From positions 114,214-178,213 of the forward strand of contig JBCCBV010000004.1 in the NCBI GenBank assembly GCA_039033855.1: DNA of 64,000 nt, given 5' to 3'. This stretch comes from JBCCBV01 sp039033855 (GTDB lineage: Bacteria > Planctomycetota > Phycisphaerae > Phycisphaerales > Phycisphaeraceae). Shown here piece after piece: positions 16,932 to 25,502 of this stretch. Position 1 is the first letter of the stretch. The number at the start of each line of letters is the position of its first letter. Under the pieces are notes generated by a model. That model searched no databases, was not told where the DNA came from, and saw only the letters and a program-made list of their open reading frames with translations. Both the position numbers and the translations under genes were made by a program.

Positions 16932-18563
16932 CTACACGACTACGGGGGTGAAGGCGAAGCCGGCGCCGTCGAACAACCCGCGGTCGCTGAGCTTCAGGCT
17001 GGGGATCACCAACAGCGCCATGAAGCTGAGCGTCATGTACGGCGCCCGCAAGTCGGACCCCAGGTCTTTGGCCAGTTGATCGAGGGCTTCGTACTCCGCG
17101 GCGACGTCTTCGCACGAATCGAGCGACATCAAGCCCGCCACGGGGAGTGCCAAGGTTTCGACACGCTCGCCGTCCACCGCGGACAACCCGCCCTGCATAT
17201 CGATGACGGCGTTGACGGCCCGGGTCAACTCGCCATCGGTTGCACCAACGGCCAGCACGTTGTGCGAGTCGTGCGCGACCGACCCCGCGATGGCGCCGCG
17301 CTTCAAGCCGAACCCGCGCACGAACGCCACGGCCGGGGGCGCATCGGTGTACCGGTTGACCACGGCGATCTTGAGCAAGTCGCGCTGCGTGTCCGCCACG
17401 GCGGCGCCGGCCTCGACCTTGGCCGACAGCTGCGCGGGGTGTGTCACCAGTTGGCCGTCGATCGTCTGGATCACCCGCAACTCCGCGCCGGGCTCTGTGG
17501 GCACGGCAAAGTCTGTTTCCGCCTTGCGAGAGCAGGAAAAATGGTTGATCGGCGCGGCGGGCTCCACCGCGATGTGCGACCGCCCGGCCTCGGCCACGCA
17601 GACGCCGTCGATGAACGTCCGCCGAACCCCGAAGCCGGTCAGCGAGTCCACCTCAACCAGGTCCGCGGGGTCGCCCACGCGCAGGCGGCCGACCGGCAGG
17701 CCGTAGTGATCCACCGGCGTCCAGCAGGCGGCGCGCAGCGTGTGGTACAGGTCGGCGCCGTCGGCGATGGCCCGGCGGACCAGCGCGTCGATATGGCCGT
17801 GGCGCAGCTCGTCGGGGTGCTTGTCGTCCGAACAGAGCATGACCCGGCCGGGGTGCTCGTTGATCAACGGCCAGAGCGCTTCGAAGTTGCGGGCGGCGGA
17901 CCCTTCGCGGATCAAAATCGACGCCCCGGCGTGGAGCTTGTCGAGCGCTTCTTCGTGCGTCACGCACTCGTGGTCGGTCGAGATGCCCGTGGCAACGTAC
18001 CGGCGCGCATCTTCGCCGCGCAAGCCGGGGGCGTGGCCGTCGATCGGCTTGTTGCGCTGGCGAGCGGCGGCGATCATCTGTAATAGGTCGGGGTCGCCGG
18101 CCAGCACGCCGGGAAAGTTCATGACCTCGCTCAGGTAGAAGATGCGCGGGTCTTCGAGGAGCGATTCAACGTCGCCCGGCCCGAGCGTGGCGCCGGCAGT
18201 TTCAAACGCCGTAGCGGGCACGCAACTGGGCGCACCGAACGCGAACTTGAACGGCACGCCGTGCGCGTTGTCGAGCATATAGCGCACGCCCGGGACGCCG
18301 AGCACGTTGGCGATTTCGTGGGGGTCGCTGACCGTGGCCACCGTGCCGTGCACGACCGCGGCGCGGGCGAAGTGGGCCGGCGTGAGCATCGAGCTTTCGA
18401 CGTGGACGTGCGCGTCGATGAAGCCCGGCAAGACGTAGGTTTCGCAAGGCCGGTCGGTGGGTTCGACGGCGGCGATGCGTCCGTTGGCGATCGTGATTCG
18501 CCTGGGCGACGTGGTTCGGCCGGGGATATCGACAAGCCGGGCGTGGATCGTTTGCGTGGTCAT
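16932..18563 (-). CDS. ade: adenine deaminase
   Basis: The 543-residue amidohydrolase deaminates adenine to hypoxanthine, feeding xanthine dehydrogenase. The metal motif is DAHVHVESSML, followed by SDPHEIANVLG, YLSEVMNFPGVL, DGHAPGL, TDHECVTHEEAL and CSDDKHPDEL, then the C-terminal domain with VAHDSHNVLAVG and MTLSFMALLVIPSLKLSDRGL. These are the landmarks of the bacterial Ade family rather than the adenosine-deaminase-like enzymes. It is minus strand, alone, and closes the purine island. Confidence 0.95.
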   Translation of the reverse strand: MTTQTIHARLVDIPGRTTSPRRITIANGRIAAVEPTDRPCETYVLPGFIDAHVHVESSMLTPAHFARAAVVHGTVATVSDPHEIANVLGVPGVRYMLDNAHGVPFKFAFGAPSCVPATAFETAGATLGPGDVESLLEDPRIFYLSEVMNFPGVLAGDPDLLQMIAAARQRNKPIDGHAPGLRGEDARRYVATGISTDHECVTHEEALDKLHAGASILIREGSAARNFEALWPLINEHPGRVMLCSDDKHPDELRHGHIDALVRRAIADGADLYHTLRAACWTPVDHYGLPVGRLRVGDPADLVEVDSLTGFGVRRTFIDGVCVAEAGRSHIAVEPAAPINHFSCSRKAETDFAVPTEPGAELRVIQTIDGQLVTHPAQLSAKVEAGAAVADTQRDLLKIAVVNRYTDAPPAVAFVRGFGLKRGAIAGSVAHDSHNVLAVGATDGELTRAVNAVIDMQGGLSAVDGERVETLALPVAGLMSLDSCEDVAAEYEALDQLAKDLGSDLRAPYMTLSFMALLVIPSLKLSDRGLFDGAGFAFTPVVV

Positions 18564-18631
18564 ACGCCCGCCAACGTAGCGAACCCGTCGGGCGCAGGGC
18601 CGGAGCGGGGTCCGAATCGAGGGGCGACGGC

Positions 18632-21034
18632 TTAGCCGCCCAGTGTGACCGGGGTGCTGCGCCGGGCGGACAACGGCTTGCCGGTAAACGACCAGCGGTA
18701 CGGCTTAAGCGCCGGGGTGCGCTCTCGGCGGGCGGGATTGCCGGCGGGGGTTGCCGTGTCGTGGGTCACGGTCAGCCGGCGCGAAGGGGCATAGAGCACA
18801 AACCGCACTTTGACCGGGCCGTAGGCGCTGGCCAAGGTTTGCACGGCCACGTCGATGCCCGTGTCTTTCCGCCGAACCTCGAACGCCAGCGTGGTGCGGG
18901 CGCCCTTGCGGTAGTCGAAGCTCTGGCCGTCGTCGGCGTGATAGGTGTACGCGGCCTTGCCGCGGAAGCCGGGGCTCAGGAACAGGTGCAGTTCGATGTC
19001 GCGCAGGTCGGTGGCGTTGTCTGAAGGGTCACCGGGGCGGGTGGGGAGTACGGCGCCGTCGCGCACGAATAGTGGGGTCTGATCCTCGCTTGCGCGCACG
19101 TCGATGCGCAGGCCGCCGTCGATCCACTTGCCCTTTTGTGCGTCGAACCACTGCCCGGCGGGGAGCAGCGCCTGACGCGTTGCGGCGTCGGGGTCGAGCA
19201 CCGGCGCCTGCATGATGGCGGGCCCGACCATGAACTGGTCGTCCACGCGGTCGAGCGGCAGCTTCCGGCTGTCGGCGAAGTCGTAGAAGAGCGGCCGGAG
19301 GATGGCCTCGCCCGTTTCTTCTTGTTGGGCGAACAAGTTGTAGAGGTACGGCAGCAGCTTGTACCGCAGGCGGATGTAGCGCCGCACCACCCGGGTGGTC
19401 GATGGGCCAAGCGCCCAGGGTTCTTGCTCGCGGCAACCGCTGATCGAGTGGTTGCGCAAGAACGGGAAGAGGAAGCCGGCCTTGTACCAGGCGACGGCGA
19501 GCTCGGGCGTGGCGTCGCCGCCGAAGCCGGGCACGTCGGGCCCGTTGAACGGGACGCCCGACAGCGCGAGGTTGATCGAGGTCGCGATGGCGTTGCGCAA
19601 GTGGTGGGGGTTCGAGTAGTTGTCGCCGGTCCAGGCCGCGGCGTATCGGTTGATCGAGGTGTAGCCGCTGCGCGTGAGCAGGAACGGCCGGCGGTTGGGT
19701 TGTCGCTTCAGGAACCCGTCGCGGGTGGCCTTGGCCATGCCGAGCGCGTATTGGTTGTGGTACGTCGCGTGGTCTTGCTGGCCGCGATCGAAACGCATCT
19801 CGCTGTTTTCGGCCGGGCCGGTGGACGGGTCGTTCATGTCGAGCCAGGCGCCTTGCACGTCGTGGGAAACGACCTCGCGCCCGACCCAGCGCCCCCACCA
19901 CTTGCGGGCGGCATCGAGCGAGAAGTCCGGGAACGCCGTGGCCCCGGGCCAAACGAAGCCGACGAACTCACTGCCGGCGGGGTTTTGGCAGAACACATCG
20001 GCCTTCACGCCGGACTTGTAGACGTTGAACCTGGGGTCGATCTTTACGCCCGGGTCGAGGATCGGAACGACCTTGCGGCCGCGGGCCTGGATCGACGCGA
20101 TCTGCCGGGCCAGCTTGGGCCAGTGTTTGTCGTTCCAGGTAAACACGCGGTACCCGCGCATGTAGTCGATGTCGAGCCAGAGCCCGTCGTTGGGGATGCG
20201 GTGTCGGGTGAACTCTTTGTCCAGCCGGTCGAGGTCGCGGTAGCTGGCGTAGCCCCAACGGCACTGGTGGTGCCCGAGCGCCCACATCGGCGGCAACGGC
20301 GTCCGGCCGACCAAGTTCTGGAGTTTTCGAGTGAGTTCAGCGAGCGAAGGTCCCACTAAGAAGTAGACCTCGGGCACGCCGTCCGGGGCGCCGACGAACA
20401 GCCGGGTGGCGTGGGCGTCGTCTTCCGCGTCGGCCTGGTGGGCGATGGTCACCTTGGGGTTGGTGGCCATGAACACGGCGTGCGGGTTGTTGATGAGGAC
20501 GCCGGCGTAGCGGTTGCCGCGTTTGACGATGAGGTAAGGGACCGACAGGTACATCGGGTCCGGGGCGCCGTGGATGACCTGCCCCATGTCGAAGTCGGCC
20601 CAGACGTCGGTGTTCCAGAACTTGGTGTGCTTGCCGGTGTGCTCGAGGCCGGTGGTCTTTTCGCCTTGGCCGTAGAAGCGCATCTGGGGGTCGTAGTCGA
20701 ACTGCATCAACCAGGCTTGGCCGGACACGCCGAACACACGGCCCGGGTGCGACGCAAGGATCTCTTTGTCGGCCGTGTCGGCCAGGCGCACGCCGTCCGA
20801 CGCGTCGAGCGATCCCAAACCGAGCGATTCGCCCTGCGGCTGGTTGGACAGTTCGGCCTGGCTGTGTTGGGCCGGCCATCGCTTTTCGGAGACGTCCAGC
20901 CGGTACACGCCCCGGCCGAGGTCGGACCAGGTCCGGCGGAAGGCCTTGCCGTCGATTTTCCAGGACGAACGGGTGGATGCGTCGGGGTCGACGAACCGGA
21001 AGTTCTCCGGCTGATGAGACTTGTTGAAATACAC
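18632..21034 (-). CDS. glycoside hydrolase family 31 protein (alpha-glucosidase/xylosidase type)
   Basis: The 800-residue protein has the GH31 order: N-terminal beta domain (QMRFYGQGEKTTGLEHTG), then DGLWLDIDYM at the start of the barrel, the nucleophile Asp in GAWLDMNDPS, the acid/base Asp in AAWTGDNYSN, and RYKLLPYLYNLF near the barrel end. It should release alpha-linked sugars from glycans or oligosaccharides. I start at the GTG at 21034, preceded by GGAG ten bases away. The frame is open further to 21586, but that part is Arg-rich shadow. No signal peptide is visible, so it is probably cytoplasmic. No partner genes adjoin it. Confidence 0.9.
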   Translation of the reverse strand: MYFNKSHQPENFRFVDPDASTRSSWKIDGKAFRRTWSDLGRGVYRLDVSEKRWPAQHSQAELSNQPQGESLGLGSLDASDGVRLADTADKEILASHPGRVFGVSGQAWLMQFDYDPQMRFYGQGEKTTGLEHTGKHTKFWNTDVWADFDMGQVIHGAPDPMYLSVPYLIVKRGNRYAGVLINNPHAVFMATNPKVTIAHQADAEDDAHATRLFVGAPDGVPEVYFLVGPSLAELTRKLQNLVGRTPLPPMWALGHHQCRWGYASYRDLDRLDKEFTRHRIPNDGLWLDIDYMRGYRVFTWNDKHWPKLARQIASIQARGRKVVPILDPGVKIDPRFNVYKSGVKADVFCQNPAGSEFVGFVWPGATAFPDFSLDAARKWWGRWVGREVVSHDVQGAWLDMNDPSTGPAENSEMRFDRGQQDHATYHNQYALGMAKATRDGFLKRQPNRRPFLLTRSGYTSINRYAAAWTGDNYSNPHHLRNAIATSINLALSGVPFNGPDVPGFGGDATPELAVAWYKAGFLFPFLRNHSISGCREQEPWALGPSTTRVVRRYIRLRYKLLPYLYNLFAQQEETGEAILRPLFYDFADSRKLPLDRVDDQFMVGPAIMQAPVLDPDAATRQALLPAGQWFDAQKGKWIDGGLRIDVRASEDQTPLFVRDGAVLPTRPGDPSDNATDLRDIELHLFLSPGFRGKAAYTYHADDGQSFDYRKGARTTLAFEVRRKDTGIDVAVQTLASAYGPVKVRFVLYAPSRRLTVTHDTATPAGNPARRERTPALKPYRWSFTGKPLSARRSTPVTLGG

Positions 21035-21135
21035 GGGCAGGCGGCTCCGACCAGACCCCCGGCGGGGTAAGTGCAGGTCGGCCGTCCCCACCCGCGGGCG
21101 GAGAGGATACCAGCGACGCCGAGGCGCAGGCGTGC

Positions 21136-21648
21136 TTAGCGCTCTTGCGATTCCGGCGCCTGGGCGGCGGCGTCGAGTTGGGCCATGGGCACGAGCGCGG
21201 CTTCGATGACCGCAGCCCGTACGCCGTCGATCGGCTGGCTGACGATGCACCACGCGGCTTCGCCCTGAGCGATACGGCTGTCGACAAACAGTACCGTGCG
21301 CCCGTCGGGCAGCACCCCCAGCCCGCCGGGCTGATAAGCGAAAGCCGAGTAATCCAGCGGCGACGACGGCGCCAAGACGCCGCGAGCGGCCAGGTCTTCG
21401 AGCGAAGCGGGCATGCGTCCCTGGCGCGAGCGATCGACGATCAGGGCGTTGGCGATCTCGCGCACGTGGGCCGGGGTGGGGACGCGCTGGCCGGCGCCCG
21501 ACAAGACCCGTGGCGAACGGTCGGGGGTCTCGGTCACGCAGCCGGGCGCAAGGCCCAAGGCAAAGAACAAGGCGGCCGCGGCGCACCGGCGGGTTGAGAG
21601 GGCCGCATACACGGCAGCGCCGTTACGGCTTGGAGTCAGGCTCGTCAT
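21136..21648 (-). CDS. small lipoprotein at the end of the type II secretion operon
   Basis: The 170-residue protein has a hydrophobic segment at about residues 22-35 ending in the lipobox LAPGC, so it is likely an acylated membrane protein. The body contains IANALIVDRSRQG followed by MPASLEDLAARGVL, a pattern seen in some pseudopilin-like or pilus-associated proteins. It then has a beta-rich stretch VLPDGRTVLFVDSRI. I do not recognise the family. Its ATG overlaps the secretin stop (ATGA at 21645-21648), so it belongs to the operon. A role in secretin assembly, as for pilotins, is possible but unproven. Confidence 0.75.
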   Translation of the reverse strand: MTSLTPSRNGAAVYAALSTRRCAAAALFFALGLAPGCVTETPDRSPRVLSGAGQRVPTPAHVREIANALIVDRSRQGRMPASLEDLAARGVLAPSSPLDYSAFAYQPGGLGVLPDGRTVLFVDSRIAQGEAAWCIVSQPIDGVRAAVIEAALVPMAQLDAAAQAPESQER

Positions 21649-24056
21649 TCGCCGGGCTCCGTGGGTGTCTGGCCGGACGCCTCGGGAGCCGGCGCGGGGG
21701 CGGGGGCGGGGGCGGGGGCGTCCAACGGCTCGACGTCGTCGAGTTCGCCGACCACCACGCGCTCGTCGAACCAGTCGTACTGCAGGTCGATGCGCGGGAA
21801 GGTCTTGGGGTCGGGCGGCACCAACGGCTGGGCCTGGGTCGGGGTTTCGCCGCGCATCCGTTGCAGGTGCCGGCGGAGGGCGCCGGGAGCCACGGTCCGC
21901 TGGATGTATTCGGATTCGCTTTCGATCCGGCGCGACGTCGCCAGCAGGTCGGCGGGCGTGGGCACGACCTCGGGCGTCAGGAACAGAAGCAGCTCGGTGA
22001 CGGTCCGGGTTTCTTGGGTGCGTTGAAAAATCGCACCGACCAGCGGGATGTCGCCCAATAGGGGCACCTTGCTCACCGTGCTGGTGACGCCTTCTTGCAT
22101 GAGCCCGCCGATGACCACGGTCTGTCCGTCGGGCACGGCGACGCGGGTGGTGGCGGATCGTGTGGCGACGGTGATCGCCGACAGGTCTTCGGAGATCTGC
22201 ACCGTGCTGTCTAAGAGCTGCGAGATCTCTTGCACCACGTCGAGCACCACCAGGCCCTGGTCGTTGATCTGCGGGGTGACGGTCAGGATGATGCCGATGT
22301 CGCGGTACTCGATCGTGTTGATGGTGTTGCCGGCCTCGGTCACGCGGGTGTTGGTGACGAACGGGACCTCTTGCCCGACGACGATTTCGGCTTCCTGGTT
22401 GTCGCGGGTCAAGATGTAAGGCCGAGACAGCACGTCGAGCACGCCCATGGTTTCCAGGGCGCTGAGCACGAAGGTGTAGTCGTCGGTCAACAGCGACAAG
22501 CTCAAGCCGCCGGACGGGCTGCCGAAGCTGGTGATGGCGTCGAGCGTGTCGGTGTTTTCCAAGGCGAAGTTGGCCGAAAGCTCGGCGCCCAAATCAAGGT
22601 CCTCGGTCCGGGAGAGTTCGGCGACGAGCACGCGCACCAGCACCTGCGGCACGGGGCGATCGAGGCCTTCGAGCACGGCCAAGACCTGGGGGAAGTTGAC
22701 CTCGGCCGTGAGCACCACCAGCGAGTTGGTGGCTTCGTCGGCCACGGCGACCACGTTGCCCACGAGGTCCGAAGCGCTCTCGGCGGTGCCGAAGCCGGCC
22801 GAGCCGGCGGCGTTGGCGTTGCCCTGGTTCCCGCCCCGGTTGTTGTTCTGCCCGCCCTGGTTCCCGCGGTTGTTGTTGTTGTTCTGTCCGCCCTGGCGCT
22901 GCACGTTTTCGTCGTCCGAGCCCGAGCCGGGCGAGAACAACCCGTTGAGCAGCGTCTCGAGCTCGGTGGCCGAGGTGTTGCGTACCGCGTAGATCATCAC
23001 GGCCTGCTTGGCGGCGGTGTCGCGGTCGATTTCGGCGATGGTCTGCTCGACAATCGCCATGGACTCGGACGGCGCGGTCACCACCACGCTGTTGCTGCGG
23101 ACGTCGGCGGCGGCTTGCACCGCGGCGGTGGGGGCGGTGCCGTCGTCGTCGTCGTCGTTGTTGCCGCGGCCCCGGCCGAACCGTTGGGCGATGATCCGGC
23201 CGACCTCGTCCTCGACCGAAGTCGGCGCCTCGAACACCTCTTCGATCAGTTGGGCGACTTCCTCGGCGTCGGCGTAGTTCAGCGCAAAGACGCGCACGTC
23301 GCGCACCTGCGCAATGGATTGGTCGAGCGCCTGGGCGATCTGCACGATCCGCCGAACGTTGGCCTCGGTGTTGGTGACGATGAGCGAGTTGCTGCTCTGG
23401 TTGGCGCTGAGGTTGGCGAAGTCTTCGTCGATCAGGTCTTCGAGGTTCTCGGCCACGGCCTCGGCGTCGGCGAACCGCAACGGCACGACCTGCGTGATCA
23501 TGGTGTCGCTCATGCCGATCGCCTCGGGGTCGGCGCCCAGCCGTACGGGCAGCGACATCCGCTTGGCCTGGTCGAGCTCGACCAGTTCCAGTAACCGCCC
23601 ACGGCGGATCGCGGTGTAGCCGCGCTCGCGCAGCAGCGTGTTGAGCAGGCCCACGGCCTCGTCGAGCGTGACCGGCTGGCGGTTGAGCACCGTGACCTTG
23701 TCCGACAGGTCCATCTCGCTCACCACGATCAGCCCGGCGTGCTCGCTGAGGTGATCAACGATGGCTTCGAGCGACGCGTCGCGGAAGTTCATCACCAGGC
23801 GGTCCTGGCCGTTGGCGGCGGCGGCCATGTCACGGATACGCCTGCGGTCGCCCGGCGACTGCTCGGCCTGCACGTCTTCCACGCTGGGGGCAGGCTCGGC
23901 TTCCGGCGATTCGGGCGCCTCGGGCTGTGCGATCGCCAATCCGCCTGTGCAAAGCAACGCCGCCGAGGCCCCGAGCAACGCGGCCCGCGGGGCCGTTATC
24001 CGCGCCAGACGAGCGGGGCGAGACAGCGCGATCGATAGCCATTGGCGGGTCGTCAT
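21645..24056 (-). CDS. gspD: type II secretion system secretin GspD
   Basis: The 803-residue protein forms the outer-membrane channel. After a signal segment (LLGASAALLCTGGLAIAQ) come the N0 domain (NFRDASLEAIVDHLSEHAG), several N1-N3 repeats (VVPLRFADAEAVAENL, VFALNYADAEEVAQLI, MIYAVRNTSATELETLL) and the secretin core with VPLLGDIPLVGAIF and ELLLFLTPEVV. Odd parts are an Asn/Gly/Gln-rich insert within the N3 region, a run of Asp around residue 300, and a Pro-Ala repeat near the C-terminus. The start is the ATG at 24056, seven bases after the stop of the gspC-like gene; the longer open frame to 24479 is a shadow of that gene. Confidence 0.95.
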   Translation of the reverse strand: MTTRQWLSIALSRPARLARITAPRAALLGASAALLCTGGLAIAQPEAPESPEAEPAPSVEDVQAEQSPGDRRRIRDMAAAANGQDRLVMNFRDASLEAIVDHLSEHAGLIVVSEMDLSDKVTVLNRQPVTLDEAVGLLNTLLRERGYTAIRRGRLLELVELDQAKRMSLPVRLGADPEAIGMSDTMITQVVPLRFADAEAVAENLEDLIDEDFANLSANQSSNSLIVTNTEANVRRIVQIAQALDQSIAQVRDVRVFALNYADAEEVAQLIEEVFEAPTSVEDEVGRIIAQRFGRGRGNNDDDDDGTAPTAAVQAAADVRSNSVVVTAPSESMAIVEQTIAEIDRDTAAKQAVMIYAVRNTSATELETLLNGLFSPGSGSDDENVQRQGGQNNNNNRGNQGGQNNNRGGNQGNANAAGSAGFGTAESASDLVGNVVAVADEATNSLVVLTAEVNFPQVLAVLEGLDRPVPQVLVRVLVAELSRTEDLDLGAELSANFALENTDTLDAITSFGSPSGGLSLSLLTDDYTFVLSALETMGVLDVLSRPYILTRDNQEAEIVVGQEVPFVTNTRVTEAGNTINTIEYRDIGIILTVTPQINDQGLVVLDVVQEISQLLDSTVQISEDLSAITVATRSATTRVAVPDGQTVVIGGLMQEGVTSTVSKVPLLGDIPLVGAIFQRTQETRTVTELLLFLTPEVVPTPADLLATSRRIESESEYIQRTVAPGALRRHLQRMRGETPTQAQPLVPPDPKTFPRIDLQYDWFDERVVVGELDDVEPLDAPAPAPAPAPAPEASGQTPTEPGE

Positions 24057-24063
24057 GAGCGGA

Positions 24064-24885
24064 TCATCCTGAGTCGTTGCGGCGGTCGGCGGCGTCGGGA
24101 CGGCGCCCGCGGGGACGTTCTGCGTTGTCCGGCCTGGCGCGAGCGCCCTCGGCCTGGCTTTCGGTGGACTGGGGCCTCTGCCAACGGCGTTGCCCTTCGC
24201 GCGGAGCTTCTTGCGAGGCTTGTGCAGCGCGTTCGGGGGCGCCGGCTTGTTCCTGCGCGGCGTCGGTTTGCGGCGCGGGCTCGGGAGCGGGATCAGAATC
24301 GTTTTCGGGCTCGTTCTCGGGTTCTTCGGCAGGAGCACCCTCGGCCAACGCGGCGCCCACGGGGATTTGCCGGGCGACGCCGTCGACGCGGTACACCATG
24401 CCGACCACGTCGACCGATTCCAGCACGCCACGGCCGACGGGTTCGCCGGCCCGTCGGACCCGCACCACGCCGGCTTCACGGTCGTCGATAAACGCCGTGG
24501 CCTCGCCTTCGATGATCATCACGCCCTGGAGCACCAGCTCGCGATCGGGGTCGCCGGGCGGCGGCGGAGGAGGCGGGGGGTCGGCGTCGTCTTCAGGGGT
24601 CTCGACCACCGGCGCCGGGGGCGGCAACGGCGGCTGGTCCATAAACAGTCGGCCGCGGGCGATCTCATCCACCAGCGTCTGATCCACCGGCGGCGGCGCC
24701 CAGGCGTCTGCCGGCGCAGCACCTTGCGTTGCCGCGGTTTGGGGTGCGGACTCGGGCGCGGATTCATCCTGCTCCTCCTCCTGACCGAGCGCAACCCCAG
24801 CGGCACCCAGTACCGCAAGCGCCAACACGCCGGCGCCGACCGCGCGACGCGGCCCTGCAAATCGAGAAGGTCGAAACACTCTCAT
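24064..24885 (-). CDS. GspC/PilP-like inner-membrane clamp protein of the type II secretion system
   Basis: The 273-residue protein has an N-terminal membrane segment (AVGAGVLALAVLGAAGVALGQ), a proline-rich linker with eight consecutive prolines, and one small beta domain (LVLQGVMIIEGEATAFIDD, then VGMVYRVDGVARQIPVG) resembling the GspC homology region that docks on the secretin N0 domain. The C-terminal third is a charged, Gln/Arg/Asp-rich tail without fold signals. No PDZ domain is present. Its place between gspM and gspD supports the role. The ATG overlaps the gspM stop (24882-24885). Confidence 0.72.
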   Translation of the reverse strand: MRVFRPSRFAGPRRAVGAGVLALAVLGAAGVALGQEEEQDESAPESAPQTAATQGAAPADAWAPPPVDQTLVDEIARGRLFMDQPPLPPPAPVVETPEDDADPPPPPPPPGDPDRELVLQGVMIIEGEATAFIDDREAGVVRVRRAGEPVGRGVLESVDVVGMVYRVDGVARQIPVGAALAEGAPAEEPENEPENDSDPAPEPAPQTDAAQEQAGAPERAAQASQEAPREGQRRWQRPQSTESQAEGARARPDNAERPRGRRPDAADRRNDSG

Positions 24886-25502
24886 GGACGGGCCTCGCTG
24901 GCGTAGAGGCGCGTGTCGTCGGGCCCGCTGACGGCCGTCGATCCGGACGCAGAAGCCGCCACAGAACCGGACGTCGGTGCGGGCGCGCCGGTCAGCCGTA
25001 GCGTCGAAAGCGTGACCTGAAGTTGCACGCGGTCTTCTTCCGCATTGCTCGCCGAGAAATCGACGCGCGACACCTTCATGGGCAGCGGGCTGGACTCGAT
25101 GCGGGCCAGGAACGCGGCCGCCGAACCGGCCGAGCCGTCGGCGGACACGACAAAGCCCATCTCCTGGAAGGCTTCGACCTCGACCTGGCGTGCAGGCCGT
25201 ACCCCGCTGAGGGTCAGCCCCGCTTGCTGAGCCCAGGCGCTCAACGACGCGTTGACTTCTGCGGTGAGCGCCGAGGCGTCGCGGCCCAGGCCGGCGTTTC
25301 GGTAGCCCTGCCAGAGCCTGGAGACCTCGGACCGCATCTGCACCAGCCCGCGCGCGCGTTCGATGTCTTGCTCGAGTTCGACGGCCTGATCGGACCGCGC
25401 CTGGTACCACCCCGCCACGGGCGCCACCAGCACCCGGTCGGCCAGGAACAAGCCCACCACGGACAGCGTGAGCCAAACCAGCAGTCGCTCGCGTTTGGAC
25501 AT
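24882..25502 (-). CDS. gspM: GspM-like type II secretion protein
   Basis: The 206-residue protein has a short cytoplasmic start (MSKRERLLVW), one transmembrane helix (LTLSVVGLFLADRVLVAPVAG), a coiled-coil-like stretch rich in Glu/Arg, and a ferredoxin-like C-terminal domain with VSADGSAGSAAAFLARIE. That layout matches GspM/PilO inner-membrane proteins, which pair with GspL. Sequence similarity in this family is always low, so position after gspL matters. Its ATG overlaps the gspL TGA by one base (TGATG). Confidence 0.8.
   Translation of the reverse strand: MSKRERLLVWLTLSVVGLFLADRVLVAPVAGWYQARSDQAVELEQDIERARGLVQMRSEVSRLWQGYRNAGLGRDASALTAEVNASLSAWAQQAGLTLSGVRPARQVEVEAFQEMGFVVSADGSAGSAAAFLARIESSPLPMKVSRVDFSASNAEEDRVQLQVTLSTLRLTGAPAPTSGSVAASASGSTAVSGPDDTRLYASEARP

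Noticed and set aside
18632..21586. N-terminal extension of the GH31 enzyme to 984 residues
   Set aside because: The extra 184 residues are Arg-rich without GH31 similarity and partly overlap the lipoprotein gene. A GTG with a ribosome site at 21034 fits the domain start.
22230..23594. 454-residue plus-strand frame over the secretin gene
   Set aside because: Antisense shadow with low-complexity Val/Gly/His runs; the minus strand encodes a complete GspD.
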